From Exiguobacterium sp. KRL4 (lineage in GTDB: Bacteria > Bacillota > Bacilli > Exiguobacteriales > Exiguobacteriaceae): a stretch of 64,000 nt of DNA. The notes under the pieces were generated by a model. The model searched no databases and was not told the origin of the DNA. It saw only the letters and a list, made by a program, of their open reading frames with translations. The DNA lies in NCBI RefSeq assembly GCF_001870785.1, contig NZ_MOLV01000001.1, forward strand, positions 62,001 to 126,000, in the 5' to 3' direction. A program made the translations under genes and the position numbers. Positions 47,390 to 56,540 of the stretch are shown piece by piece (position 1 is the first letter of the stretch; each line of letters starts with the position of its first letter).

Positions 47390-48439
47390 TCAATCAAAAT
47401 CTAACCGGTACTGTTCCGGATTCGTCCACGGGCGGAAACGGCGAAAGAGTTGGTGGAACAGCAGACAAAGGAAGATCGGTAGGACGATGAATAATCCGAA
47501 AACCAGAATAACATTCACCCAGGTCCAAGCACCTGCCATCAAGTGTAAGGCGTTGATCGGACCAATCAGACCGGACATACCGAATCCAGCACTAAAGGGG
47601 GTCCCTTGAATACCGAGTACACCTGCGAGTCCGCCGAGTACGGCAGCGCTTCAAATGACAGGAATAATCATGAGCGGATTTCGGATGAAGTTCGCCATTT
47701 GGATTTTGGGAGATCCTAAAAAATGAGCAATCGAAGTCCCTCGTGAATTAGCTTGCCAGCCAGCGATAGCGAGTCCGAAACCTGCGGCACAAACACCAAG
47801 GTTAGCAGCTCCTGCCGCAACACCAGACAAACTGATGGCCGTTGCGATCCCGACCGTTGAGAGCGGTGATACGATCAGGACAGAAAAAGTCACGGCTAAG
47901 GCAATGCCCATCAACACCGGTTGAAGAACAGTAAGGTGTGTAATCACTTGACCAATAGTGGCTGTAATCTTCGTGACAAACGGATAAGTAAGAACGCCCA
48001 TTCCACCTGCACCGACGATGATCAAGGTCGGAATGACGAGGACGGTGTATGTCTTAAAACGATTGCCAATCCATAAAACGAGTGCTGTCGCGATTGCTGC
48101 CGTCAATCCGGCATTGATGACATCTCCCGTCCCGACAAATAAATAACCAGTCGTCTCGGTGCGGCTCGCAACTCCGGACCCGACGACGGTCGCAAGACCG
48201 ATCGAGGTCGTCTCAATCGGGGTTGTCTTAAACTGCATCGCAACGGCGACACCGATCACCATCGGCAACAACCGCATCGCGAGAGCCGTCGAGTCGATGA
48301 TATGTTGTGCGGGAGAAAAGTAAGGGAGCAAGGCTTTAGCAAGTTCGCCAAGCAATGCCCCGGGAATAAGAGCAACTAAAATCCCGATACTGAGACCGTT
48401 CAGTACGTGTACAACGAATTGCCGGTCAAACCGTTTCAT
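47390..48439 (-). pseudogene. PTS EIIC-like membrane protein broken by an in-frame TGA
   Basis: A 350-codon frame of the PTS_EIIC_2 type (several membrane spans, for example STALAMRLLPMVIGVAVAMQ and ASRTETTGYLFVGTGDVINA). It is interrupted by a single TGA at 47651-47653, after MIIPVI. The same frame then continues with SAAVLGGLAGVLGIQGTPFS and GLIGPINALHLM, conserved blocks of the family, to a stop at 47390. No frameshift is present, so one base change (for example from TGT or TGC) or a sequencing error explains it. The ATG at 48439 also lies about 18 nt from the nearest AAGGAGTGG, too far for normal use. Confidence 0.8.
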
Positions 48440-48474
48440 GGTCGTGTTGATGAAAATCCACTCCTTAATTTATT

Positions 48475-48500
48475 GCTTTTATGCATAACAGTATAAAAGC
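48475..48500 (-). promoter_or_regulatory. Inverted repeat in the leader of the PTS-like pseudogene
   Basis: GCTTTTAT and ATAAAAGC flank ten bases; on the minus strand the right arm ends in a TATACT -10-like element. It could be an operator or a leader hairpin. Confidence 0.35.
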
Positions 48501-48644
48501 GATGAATTGTGATTAATCATACGAAAGACCTTACAGTACGTCAAGAAGGAAATGGAATTTTCTGAAAAAAGAAAAGCAAAGTATTCGCACTTAAGAGGTA
48601 GGACTGCTAGAGTGAAGAGGTAAAAAATCGGGGAGGTAATAGAG

Positions 48645-49637
48645 ATGTCAGAACAACAAATCGTCTTAGCCAACAGACCAGACGGACGTCCGACGCAAGA
48701 GACGTTCCGGTATGAATCAATTGAGTTGAACCCACTGAAAACCGATCAAGTCCTGTTAGAAACGCTTTATATCTCAGTCGATCCGTATATGCGTGGGCGG
48801 ATGAATGATGCCCGTTCCTACTCGCAACCCTTTGAACTCGGTGCACCGATTCAAGGTGGAGTCGTCGCGCGGGTCATGGAATCCAAAAGCGATCTTCTCG
48901 CAGTTGATGATATCGTCGTCGGGATGCTCGATTGGGCGACGAAAACAGTCGTCGATGCGAAACACGTCCGTAAGATTGATGCGACACTGGCTCCTGTCTC
49001 GACGGCACTGGGTGTGCTCGGCATGACAGGCATGACCGCTTATTTCGGCTTGCTTGATATCGGGAACCCACAACCCGGGGAAACGGTAGTGGTTTCAGCA
49101 GCAGCAGGCGCAGTCGGCTCGATCGTCGGTCAAATCGCTAAAATCAAAGGGGCACGGGTCGTCGGGATTGCTGGCAGTGCTGAAAAGATTCAATATCTTA
49201 AGGATGAACTTGGATTTGATGAAGTCATCAATTATAAAACCGAGCAAATCGGAGAAGCATTGGACCGGACATGTCCGGACGGAATCGATGTCTACTTTGA
49301 AAATGTAGGCGGTGAAATTGGTGATGCGGTTCTCGATCGCCTGAATCCATTTGCCCGTGTTCCGGTCTGTGGAGCAATTTCCGGATACAATGAAAAAGAG
49401 AATGTCGGTCCACGTGTTCAATCAAAACTGATTGTTGCGCGCGCACGGATGCAAGGTTTCTTGGTCGGGGATTATGGTAAACGTTTTAAAGAAGCGGCGG
49501 AACAACTTGGTCACTGGGTCAGCAATGGTGAACTGAAGTACGAAGAAACGATTTTTGAAGGATTCGATCAAGTCCCGGATGCGTTTCTTGGTCTGTTTGA
49601 CGGTTCAAACACCGGAAAACTATTGGTCAAGTTATAA
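48645..49637 (+). CDS. NADP-dependent oxidoreductase, zinc-free MDR family (YfmJ/CurA-like)
   Basis: A 330-residue medium-chain reductase related to prostaglandin/alkenal reductases. The N-terminal block YISVDPYMRGRMND and the cofactor motif VVSAAAGAVGSIVGQIAK are diagnostic. No zinc-ligand Cys cluster is seen. It would reduce double bonds of alpha,beta-unsaturated aldehydes or ketones with NADPH. GGGGAGG precedes the ATG. It is a single-gene unit. Confidence 0.9.
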   Translation: MSEQQIVLANRPDGRPTQETFRYESIELNPLKTDQVLLETLYISVDPYMRGRMNDARSYSQPFELGAPIQGGVVARVMESKSDLLAVDDIVVGMLDWATKTVVDAKHVRKIDATLAPVSTALGVLGMTGMTAYFGLLDIGNPQPGETVVVSAAAGAVGSIVGQIAKIKGARVVGIAGSAEKIQYLKDELGFDEVINYKTEQIGEALDRTCPDGIDVYFENVGGEIGDAVLDRLNPFARVPVCGAISGYNEKENVGPRVQSKLIVARARMQGFLVGDYGKRFKEAAEQLGHWVSNGELKYEETIFEGFDQVPDAFLGLFDGSNTGKLLVKL

Positions 49638-49646
49638 GGGTACGCC

Positions 49647-49690
49647 AAAAAAGGTTTTGCTTTCCTATGCGGAGAGCAAAACCTTTTTTT
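49647..49690. terminator. Bidirectional terminator after the oxidoreductase
   Basis: AAAAAAGGTTTTGCT pairs with AGCAAAACCTTTTTT, with an inner TCC/GGA. A/T runs on both sides let it serve both strands. Confidence 0.92.
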
Positions 49691-49704
49691 GATGAACATT
49701 TCAC

Positions 49705-49866
49705 TTATTGATCAGCAGGATCTGTTTGTAATTCTTCAACGTCTGGGTCCGGATGTTGTGTATCTGCTGGCTTGATTCCTGGGTCAGATGTTTCTGCTGG
49801 TTCTGGATCCGGGTGTAAGCCGACATCCGCTGTTTCGTTTGGCAAGTCTTGTTTTTTATCCGTCAT
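49705..49866 (-). CDS. Unrecognised 53-residue acidic, disordered protein
   Basis: A small frame starting MTDKKQDLPNETADVGLHPD and ending QTDPADQ. It is rich in Asp, Glu and Pro with no hydrophobic segment, and has a loose repeat (HPDPEPAETSDPG then HPDPDVEELQTDP). AAGGGGG lies about 11 nt before the ATG. It is convergent with the oxidoreductase and shares its terminator. No family is recognised; composition suggests an intrinsically disordered cytoplasmic protein. Confidence 0.62.
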   Translation of the reverse strand: MTDKKQDLPNETADVGLHPDPEPAETSDPGIKPADTQHPDPDVEELQTDPADQ

Positions 49867-50142
49867 GATTAGTCATCCCCCTTGTCTTCGATATTTTTAC
49901 ATGTACCCGAAATATGGATTCTAAAAACGAAACAGACACTTTTATCAGATTGATGTTTTGTGGCAAAACAAGACACGAACAAACTCGACTCCACACAATC
50001 GCATCCTCATTTGATGATAAATGTAAGGAAACAGGCCAATTGCTTCACCAAGTCTTTACAAAAACCTTGCACGACCTTTAAGTCCTCTTTGAACTGGTCT
50101 CGTAGACTGAAACAGAGATGAATGAAGGAAGGGTGTATACGT
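49867..50142. other. Upstream region of the glycosyltransferase operon
   Basis: A 276-nt divergent gap. It must hold promoters for the acidic protein (-) and the glycosyltransferase operon (+), but no clear -35/-10 pair stands out. A TTTACA followed by AAAA (50055-50064) is shared with the region before wecC. Confidence 0.4.
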
Positions 50143-52785
50143 GTGAGTGAACAAAAGTGGAAGAAAAGCATTATTGAACAATTAAACTGGGTGCGGACTG
50201 AACAGAAACGAATCCAATCGGCACCGGCGGCAAACCATGCTTCAGTCGAGGGATTAAAACAGCTCGAGGTCTTACGGATGAAAACAACGGTTCGTCCTAA
50301 GTCATCACCACTTGAAGCAAAAACAAAGCGTTATCACCAAGAAAGCAACAGGGAGTTGCTGAAGGAGATTGCGTATGAGGAAATCCCCGTGACGGGTGGC
50401 TCGCGTTATTACGAACGTCGTCCGCTTGAGGTGGCGATTGTTTGTTCAGAGTTCATGCATGCCTATTATCAGGACGCGTTACATTTACATTATGTCAATC
50501 CGGCAACCTTTACGGACGTCTTTGAGAAACCGATTGATCTGTTTCTCGTCGTTACGTCGTGGAAGGGTTTAAACGGTGATGATTGGAAAGGGGTCGCGAC
50601 ACCGACCTCTAAAAAACGGCAGCGTTTGCTCGATATGATGAAACAGGTGAAAGCAAAAGGAATTCCGGTTGTATTCCAGTCGACGGAGGATCCAAGCAAC
50701 TTTGACCGGTTCAGTGATTTGGCGAAAGCAGCCGACTATATCTTAACATCAGACGAAGCGATGATTCCGGAATACCAAGTACTTTGTGGACATGATCGGA
50801 TTGAAGCGACGTCGTTTGGTGTCAATCCCCTCATTCACAATCCAGTCGGAGCGACGCGAAGCCGAAAAAAACACGTTCTGTTTGCCGGCAGCTGGATGGC
50901 GAAGTATCCGGAGCGTGTCAAAGATACGGAAATGTTATTTGATGGTGTCTTACGTTCAGACCATACACTCGATATCGTTGACCGGAACTACCAGTTAAAT
51001 TTACCGGACTATCATTTTCCGGAACGTTACGTCTCGCGTGTTGCTCCTGCGATTCCCTATGATGCGTTGCAACAGGTCAGTAAATGTTACGACTGGGTGT
51101 TGAATCTAAACAGTATCAAGTACAGCAAGACGATGTGTGCGCGTCGGGTCTATGAATCGCAAGCACTCGGAAATCTGATTTTGTCGAACTACAGTATCGC
51201 CGTCAATAATGATTTCCCGAACGTCTTTACCATCCATGACCACCAAGAGGTGCAGGCGATTCTCGAACGGACGACGCAAGACGAGATTGATCGACTCCGG
51301 GCTGAAGGGATTCGTTCTGTCATGTCATCTCATACGGTCTATGACCGGATCGATCAATTGACGCGGCTTCTGCAACTGGAGATGCCGCCGGTCAAACGGA
51401 CGCTTCTCGTCGTCTTGCGCAATGCGACGCCGGAACTTGAACAACTGCTCGCGCGTCAATCGATCACAGCTGATGTGATCTGCCACGAAGAAGACTTGAA
51501 CGGAGCGCTTTATGCCGCAGCTGATCTCGTGACTGTGCTCGACGGTGCTGAATCATACGGAGAGTACTACTTGGAAGACTTGGTGAACGGGTTCAAATAC
51601 AGTGATGTGTCGATTACCCGCAAAACGCGGACTGACGAAGCGCATTTCGTAATCCGCGAAGCGGAAGGGTCGACGGCGAACGCCATGATTTGGCGTGAAG
51701 CGTTCCCGTATGAGCAGTTCACCGAAGGGAAGATTGAGGGAGAGACCTTGTTCCTCGATGCACTGGAGTGGAACGAAGGTGGCGGTACAGCTGTCATAGA
51801 ATCCCCTGTTTTATCTGTCGTCGTCCCCATCTTTAACAATGGCAAGTATTTGACGTATAAATGTTTTGCCAGCCTCAAACGGATGGACCGGTTTGATGAG
51901 ACGGAAATCATCTTAGTAGATGATGGTTCAACGGATCGATTCACCCGTCAAGCGATTGACCGCCTGGCACGACGTCATGGGAATGTCGTGACCCATCTGT
52001 TTCCGACAGGCGGAAGCGGCAGTGCCTCACGTCCGCGAAATAAAGGGGTTGAGCTGGCCCGCTCGGAACGGATCGCTTTCCTTGATCCTGATAATGAGGT
52101 CTTGAGTGATCGGTATGCCGAATTGTTGGCTGAGTTGGATCAAGATCCGACACTCGACTTTGCTGTCGGACATATGAAGAAGTTGGCGGAAAAGACAAGC
52201 ATTATCGCGTTGCCGAAGATTCGAAAACAAGGGCGGACGGTGTGTGATCAACCGAAAGCCTACTTATTGGAAAATCGTTTTTCCGTCCAAAGTATCCAAG
52301 CGTTGGTCGTCAATCGCCGTTTTCTGCAGGAACATCAACTGGAGCAGGTCGTCGGAGCCGTCGGACAAGATTCATTGTTTTTCCAAGAGATGATGCTGCA
52401 CGCAAACCGTGTCTTGCTTGTTAATCGTGTCATCCATTATTACTATGCCGCGGTTGCCGGTTCGACTGTCAACTCATTGACGGTTCGTTTCTTCGAACGG
52501 AGTGTCGTCCGGGAAAAGGCACGGGCAGAAAAATTTGCCCGTTACGGTGTGCTCGATGCCTATAAGACGACACGTTTCGAGCATTTCTTTGAGCATTGGT
52601 ATTTAGTGAAGCTACGGTATTGCAGTGATAAGGATTTTGCTCCTAGTGTCGCGTTACTGCGAATGATTGTTGCTTTTTACGAACCAATGAACTTAACGAA
52701 CCCGCTGATTCGTCAATTCGTTGAGTTGGCGGACATGAAACGGACGGATGCGATTCAAACATTATTACTGGAGGAGGTCAGATGA
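50143..52785 (+). CDS. Two-domain glycosyltransferase (CgeB-like plus GT2)
   Basis: An 880-residue cytoplasmic protein. After a helical N-terminus, the middle part (about 90-420) resembles the CgeB/YkvP type of GT-B glycosyltransferase (VVFQSTEDPSNFDRF, HVLFAGSWMAKYPER, RVYESQALGNLILSNYS). The C-terminal part (about 555-780) is a GT2 GT-A domain: SVVVPIFNNGKYL, ILVDDGSTD and the DxD-type FLDPDNE. Two transferase folds in one chain suggest two successive sugar additions. The GTG at 50143 is preferred over the ATG at 50122 because GGAAGGG lies 9 nt before it. First gene of a four-gene coupled operon. Acceptor and sugar are unknown. Confidence 0.82.
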   Translation: MSEQKWKKSIIEQLNWVRTEQKRIQSAPAANHASVEGLKQLEVLRMKTTVRPKSSPLEAKTKRYHQESNRELLKEIAYEEIPVTGGSRYYERRPLEVAIVCSEFMHAYYQDALHLHYVNPATFTDVFEKPIDLFLVVTSWKGLNGDDWKGVATPTSKKRQRLLDMMKQVKAKGIPVVFQSTEDPSNFDRFSDLAKAADYILTSDEAMIPEYQVLCGHDRIEATSFGVNPLIHNPVGATRSRKKHVLFAGSWMAKYPERVKDTEMLFDGVLRSDHTLDIVDRNYQLNLPDYHFPERYVSRVAPAIPYDALQQVSKCYDWVLNLNSIKYSKTMCARRVYESQALGNLILSNYSIAVNNDFPNVFTIHDHQEVQAILERTTQDEIDRLRAEGIRSVMSSHTVYDRIDQLTRLLQLEMPPVKRTLLVVLRNATPELEQLLARQSITADVICHEEDLNGALYAAADLVTVLDGAESYGEYYLEDLVNGFKYSDVSITRKTRTDEAHFVIREAEGSTANAMIWREAFPYEQFTEGKIEGETLFLDALEWNEGGGTAVIESPVLSVVVPIFNNGKYLTYKCFASLKRMDRFDETEIILVDDGSTDRFTRQAIDRLARRHGNVVTHLFPTGGSGSASRPRNKGVELARSERIAFLDPDNEVLSDRYAELLAELDQDPTLDFAVGHMKKLAEKTSIIALPKIRKQGRTVCDQPKAYLLENRFSVQSIQALVVNRRFLQEHQLEQVVGAVGQDSLFFQEMMLHANRVLLVNRVIHYYYAAVAGSTVNSLTVRFFERSVVREKARAEKFARYGVLDAYKTTRFEHFFEHWYLVKLRYCSDKDFAPSVALLRMIVAFYEPMNLTNPLIRQFVELADMKRTDAIQTLLLEEVR

Positions 52786-53789
52786 TGCAGACAAAACAGA
52801 TGATGCGACCGAAAGATGAAATTCGGGCCGCCTATTATGATCAACTCGGTGTCGCATTCGGGAAAAAAGTCCGTTCTCGGGTTCACTGGATCATTCGGGA
52901 AACAAAAGGCAATCAAATTCTCGATATCGGTTGTTCCGGTGGATTGGTCCCGATTCTGCTTGGGCGTGAAGGCAAGCAAGTCGTCGGTATCGATGTCTCG
53001 CCGGAAGCAATCGAGGAAGCGACGGCGGCATTAAGAGAAGAGGCGCATTCCGTTCAAGAATTGATTCATTTGGAAGAGGCCAATCTGATGACCTTCCAAA
53101 CGTCTCAACGATTCGATACGGTCTTGATGACCGAGGTTTTAGAACATATCGGGGAACCGGAACGGTTTGTGGAAAAAGCCTGTTCCTTCTTAAAACCCGG
53201 TGGTCGGCTTGTCGTGACGGTTCCGTTCGGCGTAAACGATTATGCCGATCATAAACGGACGTACTATTTACAGCATCTGTTGGAACAATTAACACCGTAC
53301 GGGACGATTGAACAATTGGAGCGCATCGATAAATGGTTGGGTGTGACGTTGACGCTTCATCCGGAAAAACAACACTCGCGCACCGTCACGGAACAAGAAG
53401 TCAGCTGGCTCGAAACAGCATTCGAAGCAGTCGAACGGTTACATCTCACGGAAATCGTCCGCTTGAAGCAACTGAATAAAAAATGGGAACAGAAGCAACA
53501 AAAACAAGCGGAGATCGAGCAGGAACATACGGAGTTGGTATCAGAGCGAGATCAACTCACACGACTACTCGCGGAGAAAGAAGAAGCGATTGAGTTGTTG
53601 ACGCAACAATATCAGTTGGTGCTCGCACGATACGAAGGGGCACTTGTGTCGAATCTGGATGTCTTGGAGGCGAATGCAGAATGGAAATCAAAATACCGGT
53701 CACTCGCAAATTCAAAGCTCGGAAAAATCGTCATCCGTTACTGGAAATTCAGACGAAACGTAAAGAAACGACGGGTCCGGAGACGATGA
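52782..53789 (+). CDS. Class I SAM methyltransferase with C-terminal coiled coil
   Basis: A 335-residue protein. The N-terminal half is a methyltransferase with motif I ILDIGCSGGLVPILLG and VVGIDVSPEAIEEA, and VLMTEVLEHIGEPERF. From about 225 to 290 a charged coiled coil (KKWEQKQQKQAEIEQEHTEL) follows, then a basic tail (RRNVKKRRVRRR). It overlaps both neighbours by 4 nt, so it probably methylates a sugar or glycan made by this operon. A second ATG directly after the first is an equal start candidate. Confidence 0.82.
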   Translation: MMQTKQMMRPKDEIRAAYYDQLGVAFGKKVRSRVHWIIRETKGNQILDIGCSGGLVPILLGREGKQVVGIDVSPEAIEEATAALREEAHSVQELIHLEEANLMTFQTSQRFDTVLMTEVLEHIGEPERFVEKACSFLKPGGRLVVTVPFGVNDYADHKRTYYLQHLLEQLTPYGTIEQLERIDKWLGVTLTLHPEKQHSRTVTEQEVSWLETAFEAVERLHLTEIVRLKQLNKKWEQKQQKQAEIEQEHTELVSERDQLTRLLAEKEEAIELLTQQYQLVLARYEGALVSNLDVLEANAEWKSKYRSLANSKLGKIVIRYWKFRRNVKKRRVRRR

Positions 53790-55003
53790 ACGTCCTGATG
53801 ATTTGTCAAAATTTTTATCCGGAAATCGGCAGCGCTGCGAACCGGATGAAAAACATCTTCAAACGGATGGAGCAACAAGGCAGTGAGGTCCATGTCTTGA
53901 CGTCGGAACCCCTCTATCCGACGGCTGAATTGTATACAGATGCGATGTTCTGGGATGAACCCAGCTTAGATGCTGCCAAAATCACGCGGATTCAGCCACG
54001 TGATCTTCGGGCAACGACGAATTTATGGCGGAGACTTCACTTATTCATTGAACAGTTTGTCTTGGCTGTGCAAGAGGTACGTCATGATAAAAAACAATAT
54101 GCCTACATTTATGCGACGACACCGTCGATCTTCATGGGACTGGTCGGAGTCGTCGCCAAATACCTTAAAAAAGCACCACTCATCCTGGATGTTCGCGACC
54201 TATGGCCGGAATCACTGGTCGGTGTCGGGATCACGAAATCACGGCTGCTATTAGCGCCACTCTACTGGCTCGAAAAATGGATGTATCATCAAGCGGATCA
54301 AATTGTCATCAACAGTGAAGGATTTCGGTCCTATATCGAAAGCAAAGGAATCGCCTCTGAGAAGATTCATTACATTCCAAATTCGATTGAAGAAAATGAA
54401 TGGTTGATCAAACGGCGGAAAGTGTCGGAACAAGTCCGCGTCGTCTATACAGGCAACATCGGGCTTGCGCAGGATGTCTTTTTATTGCTCGATGTCGCAG
54501 AACAATTAAAAGAAGATGCCCAGATTGAATTCCATGTCGTCGGATACGGGTATCACAAGGAAAAATTTGAAGCACACGTCTTAGAGCGTGGACTGACAAA
54601 TATTCATTTCATGAATGCGATGCCACGATGGGATGCGCTGAAACAACTCGCCAAAAGTGATATCGCCTTTGCGACGTTAGTCGAGAGTACAGCGTTTGAT
54701 ACGGTAACGCCAGGTAAAATCATCGACTACATGGCGATGGGGTGTGCGGTTGTCGGAGCAGTCTCGGGACACGCTGCAAAGGTGATTGAGGACGCAGGTG
54801 CAGGGTTCGTCTCCCGCGAGCGCAGTCGCGAAAAAATCGTCGAGCATATTCGTTATCTGGCGGAACATCCGGAAGCGCGCAGCGCGATGGGACAATCGGG
54901 TGTGCGGTATGTCCAGTCTCATTTTGACTGGGAACAAAATCAGGAGCGGTTGTTTGAGGCGATTCGTCAAACCGATCTTCGAGTAGTGGGGGTGAGCAAA
55001 TGA
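53786..55003 (+). CDS. GT4-family glycosyltransferase (WbuB-like)
   Basis: A 405-residue retaining GT-B enzyme. The N-terminal acceptor domain has NVLMICQNFYPEIGSAANRM and the C-terminal donor domain has VVYTGNIGLAQD and TPGKIIDYMAMGCAVVGA with the expected conserved Glu region. DVRDLWPESLVGVG is a block common in WbuB-like N-acetylfucosamine transferases. The frame extends upstream to 53681 inside the previous gene, but the ATGA overlap at 53786 is the natural start. Confidence 0.87.
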   Translation: MNVLMICQNFYPEIGSAANRMKNIFKRMEQQGSEVHVLTSEPLYPTAELYTDAMFWDEPSLDAAKITRIQPRDLRATTNLWRRLHLFIEQFVLAVQEVRHDKKQYAYIYATTPSIFMGLVGVVAKYLKKAPLILDVRDLWPESLVGVGITKSRLLLAPLYWLEKWMYHQADQIVINSEGFRSYIESKGIASEKIHYIPNSIEENEWLIKRRKVSEQVRVVYTGNIGLAQDVFLLLDVAEQLKEDAQIEFHVVGYGYHKEKFEAHVLERGLTNIHFMNAMPRWDALKQLAKSDIAFATLVESTAFDTVTPGKIIDYMAMGCAVVGAVSGHAAKVIEDAGAGFVSRERSREKIVEHIRYLAEHPEARSAMGQSGVRYVQSHFDWEQNQERLFEAIRQTDLRVVGVSK

Positions 55004-56238
55004 AACGGGTCGGAATGTTTGTTTGGAACACGTTTACGAACGATGCGCGTGTCTTACGGGAATGTACGGCGCTCTCGGAAGCAGGTTATCACGTCGATTT
55101 GTATTGTCTTAATGATGGAAGTTTACCGAAACTCGAACGACACCCGGCAGGTTTTCAGATTCTTCGAATCGATCGGACACCTCCACTTGAATCCATGCTG
55201 CGCCGGATCCGGAAGCGTAATCCTCTTACGCTGATGGCCGGCGCAGGAGTGTTATTGCTGTTTCCTTGGCTGATTCCAGTCTTGGTGCTGCTGTATCTCT
55301 TACAGAAAAGCCGGTTTGTCCGCTACGCGCTGTACAACAGCTTCGGAATCATCCGCATGACACGGGCGGCTCGTAAACACACGTACGATATCATGCATGC
55401 GAACGATTTAAACACGTTGCCCCAAGCGATTTTTTCTGCAAGAGGGGCGAAGATCGTTTACGATTCGCATGAAGTTCAGACCGACCGGACAGGTTATGGA
55501 AAAGGGCAAGGATTATTTGAGCGTTACTTGTTACGGTTTGTGGATCGAACGATGGTTGAAAATGACACACGGGCCGACTACCATGCGTCACTTTATGGAG
55601 AACGGCCGGCTGTCCTGCATAATTATCCGTTTTATCAGGAAGAAATACCACGCCCACGATCCGTGCATCAAGAAATCGGCATTGAGGAGGACGAACCCAT
55701 TCTGCTGTACCAAGGCGGTATCCAGGAAGGGCGGGGACTTGAGCGACTGATTGAAGCGATGCCGTTTGTCCGACGTGGGACTTTGCTGTTTGTTGGAGAT
55801 GGAAAAATCAAACCGCGTCTCCAGGAGTTGGCAGCACAGTCCCCGGAACGGGAGCGGATCCATTTCATCGATAAAGTACCGCTCGATCAGCTGCCGAGTT
55901 ATACGGCGGCTGCGACAGTCGGTTTTCAAGTCCTGCAAAACATTTGTTTTAACCACTATTCCGCTTCTTCGAATAAGTTGTTTGAATACATGGCGGCACT
56001 CGTGCCGGTCGTTGCAGCGGATTTACCGGAAATCCGTCGTGTCGTCGAGACAGAAGGCGTCGGATTACTCGTCGACGTTGAATCTCCGGAAGCGATTGCC
56101 GTTGCCGTGAACCAAATCGTCGAGGAAGACGGCTTGCGTCAGGCGATGAAAGAACGGACAAAGCAGGCGCGTCGGAAATACAACTGGGATAAAGAAAAAC
56201 ACCATTTGTTGGACGTCTACCGTGAAATGACGATGTAA
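55000..56238 (+). CDS. GT4-family glycosyltransferase
   Basis: A 412-residue GT-B enzyme. The start is RVGMFVWNTFTNDARVLREC, followed by a hydrophobic patch (about 78-105) likely to rest on the membrane, then MHANDLNTLPQA, ILLYQGGIQEGRGLERLIEA and SSNKLFEYMAALVPVVA in the donor domain. It should transfer a sugar to a lipid-linked glycan. It overlaps the previous gene by 4 nt and ends the operon. Donor and linkage cannot be predicted. Confidence 0.85.
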   Translation: MKRVGMFVWNTFTNDARVLRECTALSEAGYHVDLYCLNDGSLPKLERHPAGFQILRIDRTPPLESMLRRIRKRNPLTLMAGAGVLLLFPWLIPVLVLLYLLQKSRFVRYALYNSFGIIRMTRAARKHTYDIMHANDLNTLPQAIFSARGAKIVYDSHEVQTDRTGYGKGQGLFERYLLRFVDRTMVENDTRADYHASLYGERPAVLHNYPFYQEEIPRPRSVHQEIGIEEDEPILLYQGGIQEGRGLERLIEAMPFVRRGTLLFVGDGKIKPRLQELAAQSPERERIHFIDKVPLDQLPSYTAAATVGFQVLQNICFNHYSASSNKLFEYMAALVPVVAADLPEIRRVVETEGVGLLVDVESPEAIAVAVNQIVEEDGLRQAMKERTKQARRKYNWDKEKHHLLDVYREMTM

Positions 56239-56292
56239 ACAAGCGGCGAACGAAGAAGGGAACAAGACAGATACAGGAAAATCCACGACAGG

Positions 56293-56328
56293 AAACAACG
56301 GAATTGACTGGATTCGGTTGTTTGTTTG
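56293..56328 (+). terminator. Probable terminator of the glycosyltransferase operon
   Basis: AAACAACGGAAT pairs with ATTCGGTTGTTT (one mismatch) over seven bases; GTTTG follows. Confidence 0.6.
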
Positions 56329-56355
56329 CCGAATACGATAAATTTTCGCTGATTA

Positions 56356-56370
56356 TTTACAAGCTTTACA
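56356..56370 (+). promoter_or_regulatory. TTTACA direct repeat before wecC
   Basis: TTTACA-AGC-TTTACA. Similar hexamers are used by PhoP in B. subtilis wall-polymer genes, but at 11-nt rather than 9-nt periodicity. Role uncertain. Confidence 0.3.
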
Positions 56371-56540
56371 AAAAGCACAGGAAACGCCTTGAATGTAAGG
56401 TCTGTGAAGAATGGTTTAAGAGATGGTTAGAACCATTGGAAACACAAGCAATTGTCGTTATGGTCTAGTTACAGCCACGACACAGTCGGTAATTTGCTGA
56501 CGTGAAGGACTAACTCGTAACTAGATGGAGGAATGACAAA

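Larger units (their letters stand above)
56239..56540 (+). other. Spacer between the two polysaccharide operons
   Basis: A 302-nt gap with a terminator-like hairpin (56293-56328), a TTTACA direct repeat (56356-56370), and an inverted repeat around 56413-56437 (AATGGTT/AACCATT). No open frame with a ribosome site is present. A promoter for wecC must lie here but none is strong. Confidence 0.5.

Noticed and set aside
47651..47653. TGA read as selenocysteine in the PTS-like gene.
   Set aside because: No convincing SECIS hairpin follows, and membrane PTS proteins of this family are not known selenoproteins. Mutation or sequencing error is simpler.
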